Assembly (NCBI GenBank): GCA_012274445.1
Contig: JAAROD010000081.1
Coordinates: 868,001 to 932,000 of the forward strand
DNA from: Sclerotiophoma versabilis
Lineage: Eukaryota > Ascomycota > Dothideomycetes > Pleosporales > Didymellaceae
Length of the DNA stretch: 64,000 nucleotides
Direction: 5' to 3'
Of this stretch, positions 1 through 10,730 are shown one piece after another. The first letter of the stretch is position 1. The number at the start of each line of letters is the position of its first letter. A program made the translations under genes and the position numbers. The notes under the pieces were generated by a model. That model was not told the origin of the DNA. It saw only the letters and a program-made list of their open reading frames with translations, and did no database searches.

Positions 1-1472
1 CGCTCCTCTAACAAGCAAGCTTGTAATATAATCAAACTCGAAAGAAAGGGCCGCGGTACTGTCCGCTCTTCATGCCGCCCTAGCTGAATCCCTACATGTC
101 TGGCAGCTAGGAGAATTTTGATAATGGGTTCCGGTCATCACTTCTTCACTAACTTCGAATGCTAGGAGCACACAGAACTCCTGCCGCAGCGCAACGCCAT
201 CGAGAAGATATTATCAGAAATCTCAGGCCGGTTACTTTACTTCCAGAAAGCTGCACGACAAAGTATGTGCTTTCCATTCATCATCCCCTTTCTCTCATCT
301 CAACCCTGCTCATGAATTAAATTCATTCTTGTGACACAAGACCTCTGTATTATAATGAATAGTGATCGCATACGTCAAGTACTGAGCTAGATTTCTAGAG
401 CAGTGTGTACGAGAGTGTCGCAACGCCGGGAATGTACCGAGGAGATTCACCATTCGTAGCCGCTCGAAGAGCATGCAGCGCCTCCGACCTAGAGCTGCTC
501 TATCATTACCGTGTCAACGCCAATACTTTGCTGGCTTTTCGAGTCAGCCTTGGGCCGCGTGAAAGTCCCTTCGTGCTCCCAGCATCGCTTTCTGGTTTGT
601 ATTGGTGCTTCGAGCCATTCTCGCGCCCACTGCCTTACATCTCGATTATCTCCAAAAGTACCGACAGGATCTAAATTGACCATGCTGCGATACGAGCAAG
701 TATTGCTAATGATGTGATTGCTGCTTACAGGTTGGCACTTCATGAGATTATACAATAGAATTGTATAGCGTTGTTGACGTTCTCTTAGTTGCCGACAGTA
801 CACGTACTTGCCATGCCACGCAATGTTATGAACCCTTTACATAGACTTCTTGAAGTCAAAAAAATAATGACCCCAGCAACTCTTCTTTTAATCTAATATC
901 CTGACTTCGACAGCTAGCCGGACGAATGATCACCATCCGACATAACAACGGATACAGACGTCGGACCCTGTCAGAACTCAGGGTTCTGAATCGTCGAAAA
1001 GGCACCCCAGACATATGTTCAATTACAACACCTAAAGGTACTGGTAGATCTGGAACGGCTATTGGATACTAGCGTTGATCAGTGTTACAGTAAAGGACGT
1101 TTGGTGGCTATGGGACATCGGTGAAGGTACGTTATCTTGGTTCTTGATAGGCTCAACGAGATGCCTATTACAGGAGTGGATGGAGGGACCCAGACCACTG
1201 CAGCCAATAGTGCCAAGAAGAACGTCGGTGGAAGTTGGCTACAGTGGACTGAGTGGCCAAGAGGGGGGGGGGCCTTGAACAAACGCCAGAGGTGGCACCA
1301 ATCCATATCTTGAGACACCCATGTTCTGATGCTGAGCATAAGTGGAGGAAGTGAAATCAAGCATAGCCGAAGTGAAGGTATCCTACAGCCAACTTGGCTA
1401 AGTATTGTGCTGCTACTTACGTCTACTTTTCTTTCCTATCACTTACTCAATCTTTGCGACGCAACACACAAC
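1..1472. other. no supported gene
   Basis: This stretch holds only short overlapping open frames on both strands (none above about 105 codons) with no recognisable domain and no convincing splice structure. A G-run (10 G) lies near 1264-1273. It may be intergenic DNA or the edge of a gene lying left of the window. Confidence 0.5.
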
Positions 1473-2200
1473 ATGGCGATGTCTCGATCAGAGGAGCTAC
1501 AACTTCAGCGAGAACTCAAAGAAGTCCTGCGCGGTACGTCACTGGATCTGCACTCACTTCTTTGTACCTGACAACCCAGAATATACATACTTTCTTCATT
1601 CCGTCGCCAACCCCGTCAACCATGGTTTTGATGTCATCGTCTGCAGGCATAACTTAGACCAGAACCTGAATGACCGCGAGCACGAGTGTAACCGTTCTGG
1701 AGAATACATCATCGTTCGCGCCATCGTATATACTGAGCCGAGCAAGGGCAAGTGGAAAGTTCTGTCAGAGTGTAGCAAGGCACAGTTCGGCATTACTCCT
1801 GCCCTTCAAGAGTTTACGAAGGACTTGGAGAGAGAGATGGGCGCTGTTACAGGTACAAGGATTTGCACGAAGCGTATTGCGACAAGAACGAGCTGCAAGC
1901 TAATGAGAGGCAGCGAGTATGAACGTGGGAGACGTGTATGGCGACGTGAAGAATCTACTATTGTAGCAATACATGAATGGCTATGCGACGACTCGGACTG
2001 TCGTGTTGAGCATTGCGGTGGAGGCCAGCGCCGTGGCCTTGTTGCGAGATCATAATGGACTCGAGTCTGCAAATGAAGCATTGGAAGTTTCGCAGCGGCA
2101 CCCAATGGGAAGGATCGGTGATGCCGCCATCTGTACAAGTTTTGTTCATTGCACTCCATCTCCCAGATTGCCGCTTATGGGCACGTCTTTGCGAAATTAA
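1473..2200 (+). CDS. hypothetical protein, four-exon model, no recognised family
   Basis: I do not recognise this protein. A spliced model keeps one frame through four exons: 1473-1533, 1580-1811, 1853-1916 and 1967-2200, giving about 196 residues. Introns 1 (46 nt) and 3 (50 nt) have GT-AG borders. Intron 2 is only 41 nt, which is short, so the exon 2/3 join is the weakest point. The N-terminus is charged (MAMSRSEELQLQRELKEV) and the middle is rich in Glu, Lys and Arg, suggesting a soluble helical protein. No signal peptide or membrane segment is seen. If intron 2 is not removed, the frame runs to a stop at 2055. Either version could be wrong, and the whole locus could be a pseudogene or non-coding. 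Confidence 0.35.
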
Positions 2201-2471
2201 CTTGTATATGAATGTGGCTCACATATTTCCAATGAGTTATACAGTAACGACGTCTACTTTTCTACCATTAGGAGGCGGTCCGGTAGCTCACCCCGCGTTT
2301 GGCGTTGCGCCCCACGTCTCGGTTGAACCCCAAGGCCGATGTCATCGGCAAGCTGCGGTTGAACGTACCTTCGGCTTAACCTTTCACCCAAGACCCTTTG
2401 TACCGCGGCGGCCACAGTTCTTTTATTATGATCCTTCTGCAAGCAAATTTACTGCACAAACTCCGCCCACC

Positions 2472-4120
2472 ATGAAGTCTTTTGCGTGCAGAGAAGCTTC
2501 CCGCCTGCTGTCTCGTTCCAGCGCCGGACAACGAGCACCAATTGCGGCTTACGCGACAAGATGGGAACAAGGGCAGAAGAGAGGGTTCTGTGGTTCCAGG
2601 ACACGATTGGCAGTCAAGCCATACCTTTTGGCGGATATTGGAGAGGGTGCGTACTTCTATTATCTGAATTTGTAGCTCGAACTTACACTCGTATAAGGTA
2701 TCACTGAGTGTCAGGTCATACAATGGTTTGTCAAACCAGGTGCGCGGGTTGAGCAGTTCGACCCAATCTGCGAGGTGCAATCAGACAAAGCTTCAGTTGA
2801 GGTACGTGGTCTACAGCAGCACGAAGGAGCAAGTACTTACCCGTACAGATCACATCCCGATTCGACGGTGTCATCAAGAAGCTATACTATGAACCGGACG
2901 ACATGGCTAAGGTTGGAAAGGTAAGATATCAGTCGACTTTAACCGTACCAAATATCTGACTCTTGTAGCCATTAGTAGACATCGACATCCAGAGCGATAT
3001 ATCGGCGGCTGACGAGGCTTTGCTCAACGGAGGATCAGACAAGGCAGCGGCTGAAGAGGCCCCAAAACCTGCTGAACCACAAGACCAAGAGTTGGAGGTC
3101 GGTCGCAACGACACAAAGGCTGTAGGCGGAGATATGTCATTGTCCGAACCATCTGTCTCCCTACCATCTGAACCCTCGACCGAACAAACGAAACCACAAC
3201 GGCAGCTGGGAAAGCACGCATCGCTGGCGACACCTGCAGTACGAGGCATGCTCAAGGACCTCAAGCTGAGCATCGAGGACATTGAAGGAACTGGTAAAGA
3301 AGGACGTGTGCTCAAAGAAGATGTACAAAGACACGCAGAGGCAGCAAAGCAAGCGTCAAGATCCACGTCAACTTCAGCCGCGCCGGCTGCAGTATCTTCG
3401 CAGCAGGCCGAAGACCGCGTACACACTTTGACTCCAGTCCAGTCAGGCATGTACAAGCAGATGACCAAGTCGCTCTCCATACCTCACTTCCTCTACACCG
3501 ACAGCATCGACTTCAGCTCCTTGACACAACTGCGTAAGAAGTATAATGTCAATCATGAGAAGACCGAGCGTATAACGCCATTGCCAATCATCATCAAAGC
3601 TGTATCCTTGGCTCTGCAACAATTCCCGCTTCTGAATGCGCACCTCGATACTACAACAAATCCAGCGAAGCCACAGCTCTTGGTCAAAGGCAGTCACAAC
3701 ATCGGTGTCGCAGTCGACTCGCCATCTGGCCTACTGGTGCCGGTTATCAAAAACGTCCAGAACCACAGCATTGCTTCACTAGCTCAGGAAATCACGCGTC
3801 TCGCCGATTTAGCTCGTGCGGGCAAGCTGACATCTGCAGATCTGTCAGGTGCCACATTCACGGTCAGCAACATTGGAAGCATTGGTGGCTCGGCTGTTGC
3901 GCCTGTCATTGTCACCCCTCAGGTGGGCATACTAGGTATTGGCCGGTCGAAGGTTGTGCCCGCCTTTGGAGAGAACGGAGAGCTGGTGAAGAAGGAGGAG
4001 TGTGTATTCAGCTGGAGCGCAGATCACCGGGTCATTGACGGTGCGTATGCCGCTAGGGCGGCGGAGGAAGTGAAGAAGTCGATAGAAGGTGTTGAGAGTA
4101 TGCTGGTGAGGATGAGATAA
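2472..4120 (+). CDS. DBT: branched-chain 2-oxoacid dehydrogenase E2 (dihydrolipoyl transacylase), mitochondrial
   Basis: This is the acyltransferase core of the mitochondrial complex that oxidatively decarboxylates the 2-oxoacids of Leu, Ile and Val. Exons are 2472-2646, 2698-2801, 2849-2920 and 2969-4120, giving 500 residues. An Arg/Ser-rich presequence (about residues 1-45) precedes the lipoyl domain that starts at [12 protein letters not shown]. The lipoyl lysine lies in [10 protein letters not shown] (about K89). A Pro/Glu/Ala-rich linker follows, then a peripheral-subunit-binding domain ([12 protein letters not shown], ending EGRVLKEDV), then the catalytic domain ending with the active-site motif DHRVIDGA (about H470/D474). 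The wording of the lipoyl domain ([12 protein letters not shown], then [13 protein letters not shown]) matches the branched-chain E2 better than the pyruvate or oxoglutarate E2. It is a complete gene with all phases consistent. Confidence 0.93.
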
Positions 4121-4535
4121 TGTATTAGACCGACAAAATAGGAACGCATTATCATTGGTAGAAGGTTTGCATCGCGATGCAACAGTGCGCTCTGTGTCGA
4201 GTTCCTTGTGTCACCTGTTGGTTCTCATCGTACTTTTGCTCATGATAGATCGTTATCTCGTTGATTCTAAGCATCTTATGGGCAGCTCGGGCTGGAGTTG
4301 TTTAGATTTCTTGGGAAAATCTTACTCTCATGATGCTACGGTACCTTACTACCATGTCTTTGTTCTTCACGGAGTAATGCGTTCTGCCGTCTGTTCGGCC
4401 TAGCTGGCTTGAGCTGGTCCTTTCGTTGATGAGGCGCGCAAAGCCTGATGTCGAACCTTCCCTCATACCATCTTGGTTCTGCTGAAATATGCTTTGCGTG
4501 CCCATTCATATCTCTTCTGAGCCAACGGCGCTAAC
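4121..4535. other. convergent 3' intergenic region
   Basis: The E2 gene and the prefoldin gene converge here. It contains no recognisable gene, and presumably both 3' UTRs lie in it. Confidence 0.5.
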
Positions 4536-5025
4536 TCAGCCCTGTCTTTTAAGCGCCTCCTCGATAGCGTTCTTGCTGTTCTTGTAGGTCATTTCCAGGT
4601 ACTCCTCCTTCTTGTCCAAGTTCGTCATCTCGGCCTTCATTGCCTTCTCTTCACTCTCAAGACGTTTTTGCACATCCGGAATTGGTGTGCAAACGAACCT
4701 GTAACAATTAGCGACAGATTCCTGTGCGTCGAAGTGGGGTTGTTCATCAATCACTTCAAATGATTCAGACTTACATCTTTCCAACGCCCTCGTATACCTT
4801 TGTCTCTGCAGGCAACGACGTGACCTCAGCCGACGTTAACTGCAGCATGCGACCCTCTCGTGTGCGCGCCGCCTTTTGCTGCCGAACAATCAGGAGTTGC
4901 TGCTCGGCGAAAGCCTTTTTCTGGCTGATCTCCTGCAACATCTGCGGTTGTCAGCTACCGAAATCAGGAGACACATGTTCCCAACATCAATATACCTTCT
5001 GCAATGCTTCATTTTGCCCCGACAT
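4536..5025 (-). CDS. PFD1: prefoldin subunit 1 (beta-type)
   Basis: This is a subunit of the hexameric prefoldin co-chaperone, which hands nascent actin and tubulin to the CCT chaperonin in the cytosol. On the minus strand the exons are 5025-4996, 4932-4775 and 4698-4536, giving 116 residues, close to the family's usual 110-125. The protein is an N-terminal helix (MSGQNEALQK, then EISQKKAFAEQQL), a central beta hairpin with the diagnostic VYEGVGKMFV segment, and a C-terminal coiled-coil helix (DVQKRLESEEKAMKAEM). The two introns are 63 and 76 nt with clean GT-AG borders. It is head-to-head with the ceramidase gene about 450 bp away. Confidence 0.9.
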
Positions 5026-5479
5026 CTTGACTTGATTACTTGATTTGGAACTTGTCGAAGGTGAGTGGGCGTACTGGAGGCAACGCCCGTGCAAGGGTCA
5101 AGCCTCTCGGTTCGACATCCCTGTCTTTCCCCTGATTGGCAGGCGCTGTTAGGCCGCAGACGCAGCAAACAACAGAAGTGCTTGAACTTCACAACTCGCT
5201 GTTGCAAGTGACGTTTTGACCGGTTTCCCCGGAACGGATTGACTGTCTCACAGCTGTTGTCGCTGTTCCATTCGCACAGTCAACTGCCGCTCGTTGTCTA
5301 TTACGCTGCTTCGCAACTAGCCTATCGATTAAGCATGGTGACATTTCGTCAACGGCAGGCTCAGCAATCCGACCTCCGAGACGTCCGCGCTTAGAACTTT
5401 AGAGACAAACATTTGTAGGGCTGGCAACCCTCATACACTGTACCAAAGGGCACTTTCGCGATCTGCGTACTGCACTGAC
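5026..5479. promoter_or_regulatory. shared divergent promoter region, PFD1 / ceramidase
   Basis: These 454 bp separate two divergent start codons and must hold both 5' leaders and promoters. I see no clear TATA box or other named site. Confidence 0.4.
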
Positions 5480-6588
5480 ATGGCTGCGCTATTCTCTTGG
5501 CTACCAAGCCTTCCTTATCCTCCCGAGCAGGACGGTTACTGGAGCCCTGTAACGTCAACGCTGGACTGGTGTGAAGAGGTCAGTTGAGCGATATGTAAGG
5601 TCCGGACATCACTGACGGCTGCGCAGAACTATGTTGTCACAACATATGCTGCAGAGATCATCAACACGCTCACCAATCTGCTGTTTATGTACCTTGCCAG
5701 CAAAGGCGTTCGGAACTGTTTGAAGTATGGTCATGATACAGTCTTCTTAGTTGCCTTCATAGGCTACTTTCTTGTTGGAACCGGCAGCTTCTTATTCCAC
5801 GCAACGCTGAAATGTAAGCTTTAAATGCCTTCTCATTTTCGTTTCTGACACGTAACAGACCCCATGCAGCTCGTAGACGAGCTCTCGATGATCTACACTA
5901 CATGCCTTATGTGCTTCGCAACATTCTCGTATGGGAGATCCATGAGGTATTCTACCTTCCTTGCGATAGGCCTACTCGGTCTAGCTCTGTTCGTCACACT
6001 GTATTATCACCATATCCAGGACCCGGCATTCCATCAAAATGTTTATGCATTGCTGACAGCTGTCGTTTTGTTCCGCGCCATGTACATGATGGAGGTCGCT
6101 ATCCGGCCACGCTTCAAGTCCGAAGAAAGAAAAACCCTGAACCCACGACCTGATCGGGCCGTGTATGCTGTCAGGAAGCACGAAGACTTGAGGGACCAGG
6201 AGATTCTGCGCACGATGTGGAAGATGATTGCGTCAGGCTTGAGTATATTCTTGGGTGGGTTTGCGCTCTGGCACCTTGATAACGTGCATTGTTCGAAATT
6301 GATCAAGTGGCGACACGAGATTGGCATGCCCTGGGGGTTTCTGCTAGAAGGCCATGGTTGGTGGTAAGTATGCTATCACAATTTCCACGGTCTATCAGGA
6401 CTAACGGGCACAGGCATCTGATGACAGGTACCGGTGCATACTTCTATATCGTCTGGGGCATCTGGCTAAGACATTGTCTCAACTACAAGCACGATGAGTA
6501 CGAGCTGTACTGGCCAAATTGGTTCACCATGCCTGAGGTCGTGAAGGCTAGGGCTTCTGCAAATGGAACGGCGAAAAAGACGTCTTGA
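5480..6588 (+). CDS. YPC1: alkaline ceramidase (YPC1/YDC1/ACER family)
   Basis: This is an integral ER/Golgi membrane hydrolase that splits (phyto- or dihydro-)ceramide into a sphingoid base and a fatty acid. Exons are 5480-5578, 5627-5813, 5859-6363 and 6414-6588, giving 321 residues. The N-terminus (YWSPVTSTLDWCEENYVVT) is diagnostic of the family. Catalytic metal-binding signatures of the CREST superfamily are present: GTGSFLFHATL (Ser and first His), the Asp of LVDELSM, and the paired late histidines of GHGWWHLMTGTGAY. About seven hydrophobic segments alternate with short loops. The last intron interrupts the WW-HLMTG motif, and splicing it restores the motif exactly. The C-terminal tail is basic (ANGTAKKTS) but is not a canonical KKXX signal. 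Confidence 0.93.
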
Positions 6589-7047
6589 AGTGCATGCACA
6601 ATCACTGCTGTCATACATAGAGAGACTTGTGCTGCTCAGTGCTGAGGTTGGGAAGAAGCTATTGTGGGGCGCTGCTGAGCAGGAAGGAACTCCTGAGCCA
6701 TTCCCGAACCTAGTAAAGCGCACCTATAAGACCCCCGCTGCGATTCACACGACTAAGCAGCACATAGAGAGAGATATCAAATGTACGCGTAAAACTCAAT
6801 TACTGGGTTCAGGCTTTTACTCCTCTTTCCCCTCCTTTGCTATGTTTGTGGTGCTGTTCTGCGGTTGCCTTCGCGCTGTAAACACGCTAGGCGGGCACAG
6901 ACCGGCGCTAAGGCTAACCGACAACAACTTCTAGGATTGACCGCTCTTCTGCTCCCTCCTCGCACTCCACCGCACCACCGCCAGCCTCTACCCAGCTTCT
7001 CGCATCCTCAGCTTCAGTAGCTCCCATTACCCACACAAATCGCCAAC
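6589..7047 (+). promoter_or_regulatory. beta-tubulin upstream region with CT-rich leader
   Basis: This is the gap between the ceramidase stop and the tubulin start. The last 100 bp before the ATG (about 6945-7047) are strongly pyrimidine-rich on the + strand, as is common just upstream of highly expressed genes in filamentous ascomycetes. No TATA box is obvious. Confidence 0.45.
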
Positions 7048-8624
7048 ATGCGTGAGATTGTACGTCACCCCTCTCCGAGTCGCGAGTATGGCGCGCCTCC
7101 TGAGCGTCAACAAAACCCCGCGTTCTCCTGGAGGCAGCACAACATTGAATAGAACGCCAGCTAACGTCTGCTCTTCGCGCAACAGGTTCACCTCCAGACC
7201 GGTCAGTGCGTAAGTATACCACTACTATCTTCTCTTCTAGACAGCAGCTTACAATTGATAGGGTAACCAAATCGGTGCCGCCTTTTGGCAGACCATCTCC
7301 GGCGAGCATGGCCTCGACGGCTCTGGTGTCTACAATGGCACCTCTGACCTTCAGCTCGAGCGCATGAACGTCTACTTCAACGAGGTACTAGAAATGACAT
7401 GCTTTCTTTCGACGGACTGCGAGTGCTGACCTTTGGTAGGCCTCTGGCAACAAGTTCGTTCCCCGTGCCGTCCTCGTCGATTTGGAGCCTGGTACAATGG
7501 ACGCCGTCCGCGCTGGCCCCTTCGGTCAGCTCTTCCGTCCCGACAACTTCGTCTTTGGCCAGTCTGGTGCTGGTAACAACTGGGCGAAGGGTCACTACAC
7601 TGAGGGTGCCGAGCTGGTCGACCAGGTTCTCGACGTTGTCCGCCGCGAGGCTGAGGGCTGCGACTGCCTCCAGGGTTTCCAAATCACCCACTCCCTCGGT
7701 GGTGGTACCGGTGCCGGTATGGGTACTCTCTTGATCTCCAAGATCCGTGAGGAGTTCCCCGACCGCATGATGGCCACCTTCTCCGTCGTGCCCTCCCCCA
7801 AGGTTTCCGACACCGTTGTCGAGCCCTACAACGCTACCCTCTCCATCCACCAGCTTGTCGAGAACTCTGACGAGACCTTCTGTATCGACAACGAGGCCCT
7901 CTACGACATCTGCATGAGGACTCTCAAGCTCAACAATCCCTCCTACGGTGACCTGAACCACCTCGTCTCCGCCGTCATGTCTGGTGTCACCACTTGCCTG
8001 CGTTTCCCTGGTCAGCTGAACTCTGACCTGAGGAAGTTGGCCGTCAACATGGTCCCCTTCCCTCGTCTCCACTTCTTCATGGTCGGTTTCGCTCCTCTGA
8101 CCAGCCGTGGTGCTCACTCCTTCCGTGCCGTCACCGTTCCCGAGCTCACCCAGCAGATGTTCGACCCCAAGAACATGATGGCTGCTTCTGACTTCCGCAA
8201 CGGTCGCTACCTTACCTGCTCTGCCTACTTCCGCGGTAAGGTCTCCATGAAGGAGGTTGAGGACCAGATGCGTAACGTTCAGAACAAGAACTCCTCCTAC
8301 TTCGTTGAATGGATCCCCAACAACGTTCAGACCGCTCTCTGCTCCGTTCCTCCCCGCGGCCTCAAGATGTCCTCCACCTTCGTCGGTAACTCGACCTCCA
8401 TCCAGGAGCTGTTCAAGCGTGTCGGTGACCAGTTCACTGCCATGTTTAGGCGCAAGGCTTTCTTGCATTGGTACACTGGTGAGGGTATGGACGAGATGGA
8501 GTTCACTGAGGCTGAGTCCAACATGAACGACTTGGTCTCCGAGTACCAGCAGTACCAGGAGGCATCCGTCTCCGATGCTGAGGAGGAGTATGATGAGGAG
8601 GCTCCCCTCGAGGCTGAGGAGTAG
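7048..8624 (+). CDS. TUB2: beta-tubulin
   Basis: This is the GTP-binding beta subunit of the microtubule heterodimer. Exons are 7048-7059, 7186-7209, 7262-7384 and 7440-8624, giving 447 residues, the usual fungal length. Three introns crowd the 5' end, interrupting after MREI, after GQC and after YFNE, the classical filamentous ascomycete pattern. The MREI autoregulatory N-terminus, the GGGTGAGMG nucleotide-binding loop (about 140-148) and an acidic tail ([14 protein letters not shown]) are present. Codon use is strongly biased to C-ending codons, which indicates high expression and also creates a long antisense open frame. At the positions linked to benzimidazole resistance the residues are H6, Y50, F167, E198, F200 and L240, all of the sensitive type. 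Confidence 0.98.
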
Positions 8625-9411
8625 ACTACCCAGGCTCGCGACGCTTTCAGCGTGGAGGCTAGAGTTGTACAATAGCCCAGCCCTGCTGAGAAGTCGAACT
8701 TGTCACCTTTTGTTTCATGCTTGGGCATCATAGCTGTGTGTTTTGGCGTGTTATCGGCGGAAGCACTTGTTGTCACTGCCGAGACGGGTTGAGATCGCAG
8801 CATGATGACATTGGCGCCAGAGCGATTCTTGTTAATGCAAAAGATTCTATAATAAATCATATTCAAGCACAAACCGTGATCTCAAGCTCTTGCGATGTGA
8901 TGAGAAGTGAGAGACGTCACATTAGTTTGCCGGTATCACGCAGATGAAGGTATGAAGTCGTCTAAAAATAATCACCTGTGGTAACGGGTATGTTTTCAAC
9001 ATTGCTCGCAAAAGCCGGCCGGAGGATAGGATAGATGCGTCGAAACAAGGCATAAAAGAAAATATCGGAATCATTCATCATGTCTTACCTCGGTTATACA
9101 AAGGAGAGTAGTGTCGCTCGGGGAGTTGTCGCTTTGGGCTCTGAGCTGTCGCAAATGGGTCAATATGTACTCTCCATGCTGTATCTACTTCTGCTGCCGT
9201 TTGTTGAACCCTGACGAATCACCGTCAAGCACCGCTGCAGTGCTGAGCTGCCGTGTTGAACTCCACTTCATCACCTCGTGTCATCACCTCGTGGTGCGTC
9301 TCCTGATGGAGCTGTCCACCTCCCTGTGTAGTCTGTTGCGTTTTCTGCCTCCAACTTGTGTCTAGCACCTCTGCCAGTCATATTGCTGAAGGCGGTGTAG
9401 GCGCAGAGAGC
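8625..9411. other. convergent 3' intergenic region, no gene seen
   Basis: The tubulin and OPI3 genes converge here. Short open frames only, none with a recognisable domain. A 3' UTR with a possible AATAAA-like signal (ataataaat, near 8850) follows the tubulin stop. Confidence 0.5.
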
Positions 9412-10295
9412 TCACAAGCCTTTCTTTCCCTTGGCCCTCTCCTCGTCCCTCTTCTGGTAGATCATGGCCGTGAAGGGGTCCTCGAACCGCCTCGCAATGC
9501 TGTACGCGACAGCAACGATACCAGTCAGAAACAACCCGGCAGGCTTTCCGTACCACAGCGCGGTCGCGAGAAAGCTAAGAGTCGAACCGTGGTACATGGG
9601 CGCATCGGAGACGTTGAAGGGAAATGAAGTAACCGGAGCGTCCATCAGGATGCCGAAGTAGTCGCCCAAGTAGGTACCGGTGACGCCGAGCGCCCACATT
9701 GAGGTCAGGACGAGAGTGTTGCCGGTGAGGAAGAGGGGAATGGCGGAGTATTTGACGAGCGGGTTTTGGAGGAGGGGAGACGTGGGCTGGTCGGCGAGAG
9801 CCTCGTTGTAGCTGGGAGGGGGTTATGTCAGCATCATTCGCTTGATCGAAAGCGCCGGCTCGGCTCGTTGAATAGAGAAACGTACAGGTAGTCCCGGAAG
9901 ATACCAAGGGAGAAGATGGTGACGGCGAGCGCGTAGCATCCATACCGACCGTTACCACCGAAAATCTTCGTGATGACCTTGTTGTGGTATTCTAAGCGAT
10001 GTCAGACATGGGGTTCGGTTATGCTCGCTTCAGAAGCAAGAGCCGCCTCAGGAAGAAACAAGGTGTTAGTGGATGGCGGGGCTGTACCTGATTGCGCCGC
10101 AATACTAGTTCACATGTCAGCTCGGGCACAGCTACGTGAACTGCTCAAAGCTTCAACTTACTTCCAAAATGTGGGATTGAACGCAATGCTAACGGCAGAG
10201 ACTGTTTGCTGTTAGTCTTCTGGTGCTGTAGATGCGCTTAGGCCGGTGAATTCACCCCATAAGGTTGGTTGAGTGAAGTCAATGTTATCGAACAT
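9412..10295 (-). CDS. OPI3: phospholipid N-methyltransferase (methylene-fatty-acyl-phospholipid synthase)
   Basis: This ER membrane enzyme performs the last two S-adenosylmethionine-dependent methylations from phosphatidyl-monomethylethanolamine to phosphatidylcholine. Minus-strand exons are 10295-10256, 10201-10162, 10104-10088, 9991-9886 and 9811-9412, giving 200 residues (yeast Opi3 is about 206). The start MFDNIDFTQPTLW is typical of fungal Opi3. Family signatures are GNTLVLTSMWALGVTGTYLG (AdoMet-binding region) and YHGSTLSFLATALWYGKPAG; the C-terminus carries the Glu-containing PEMT motif (RRFEDPFTAMIY) and a basic tail (KGKKGL). Exon 3 is a 17 nt micro-exon; all phases fit. Three to four membrane segments are evident. 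Confidence 0.9.
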
Positions 10296-10730
10296 GATGG
10301 CGAAAACTAAGGAAGTACTTTAGCTGGAGGGTTGTGAGAGTTCGGAAATGAGAGGAACAGAAGTTAAAAGAGGTTGGTGGGGATGTTGACAGCTTGTCTG
10401 CATGTGCCGTACGCGAAAACGTCATAGCTTCATGGAGCTTTACCGAAGCCTAAAGAAGGAAGCACTGCAATAATAATCACGGGTGGGACTTGGCGAAAAG
10501 GCGGTGGGACGTGGTTTGCTGTTCCAAGATATTCATTGCCGAACTAGCTGTATCGGCCTTCGACTTCATATGTTACAAATGCCTTTCCGTCCGTGGTACT
10601 CAATCTTGTGCCCGAGTACGCCATGTCTTCTCAATCATTAAACGTTTCTTAAAGATCGAAAGGAAGCCTGAAACGCCCCCCGAGGATAGCAAAAAAAAAG
10701 AGACCTATCTACTAACATTTCTCTATCTCT
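10296..10730. other. intergenic region
   Basis: This is the 5' side of OPI3 and the 3' side of the amino-acid transporter. It has an A-run (9 A) near 10690 and no recognisable gene. Confidence 0.5.

Noticed and set aside
7377..8672. 431-codon minus-strand open frame antisense to beta-tubulin
   Set aside because: It mirrors the C-ending codon bias of the tubulin gene (stops become rare on the opposite strand), is Val/Leu/Gly/Glu-rich with no domain, and tubulin is beyond doubt.
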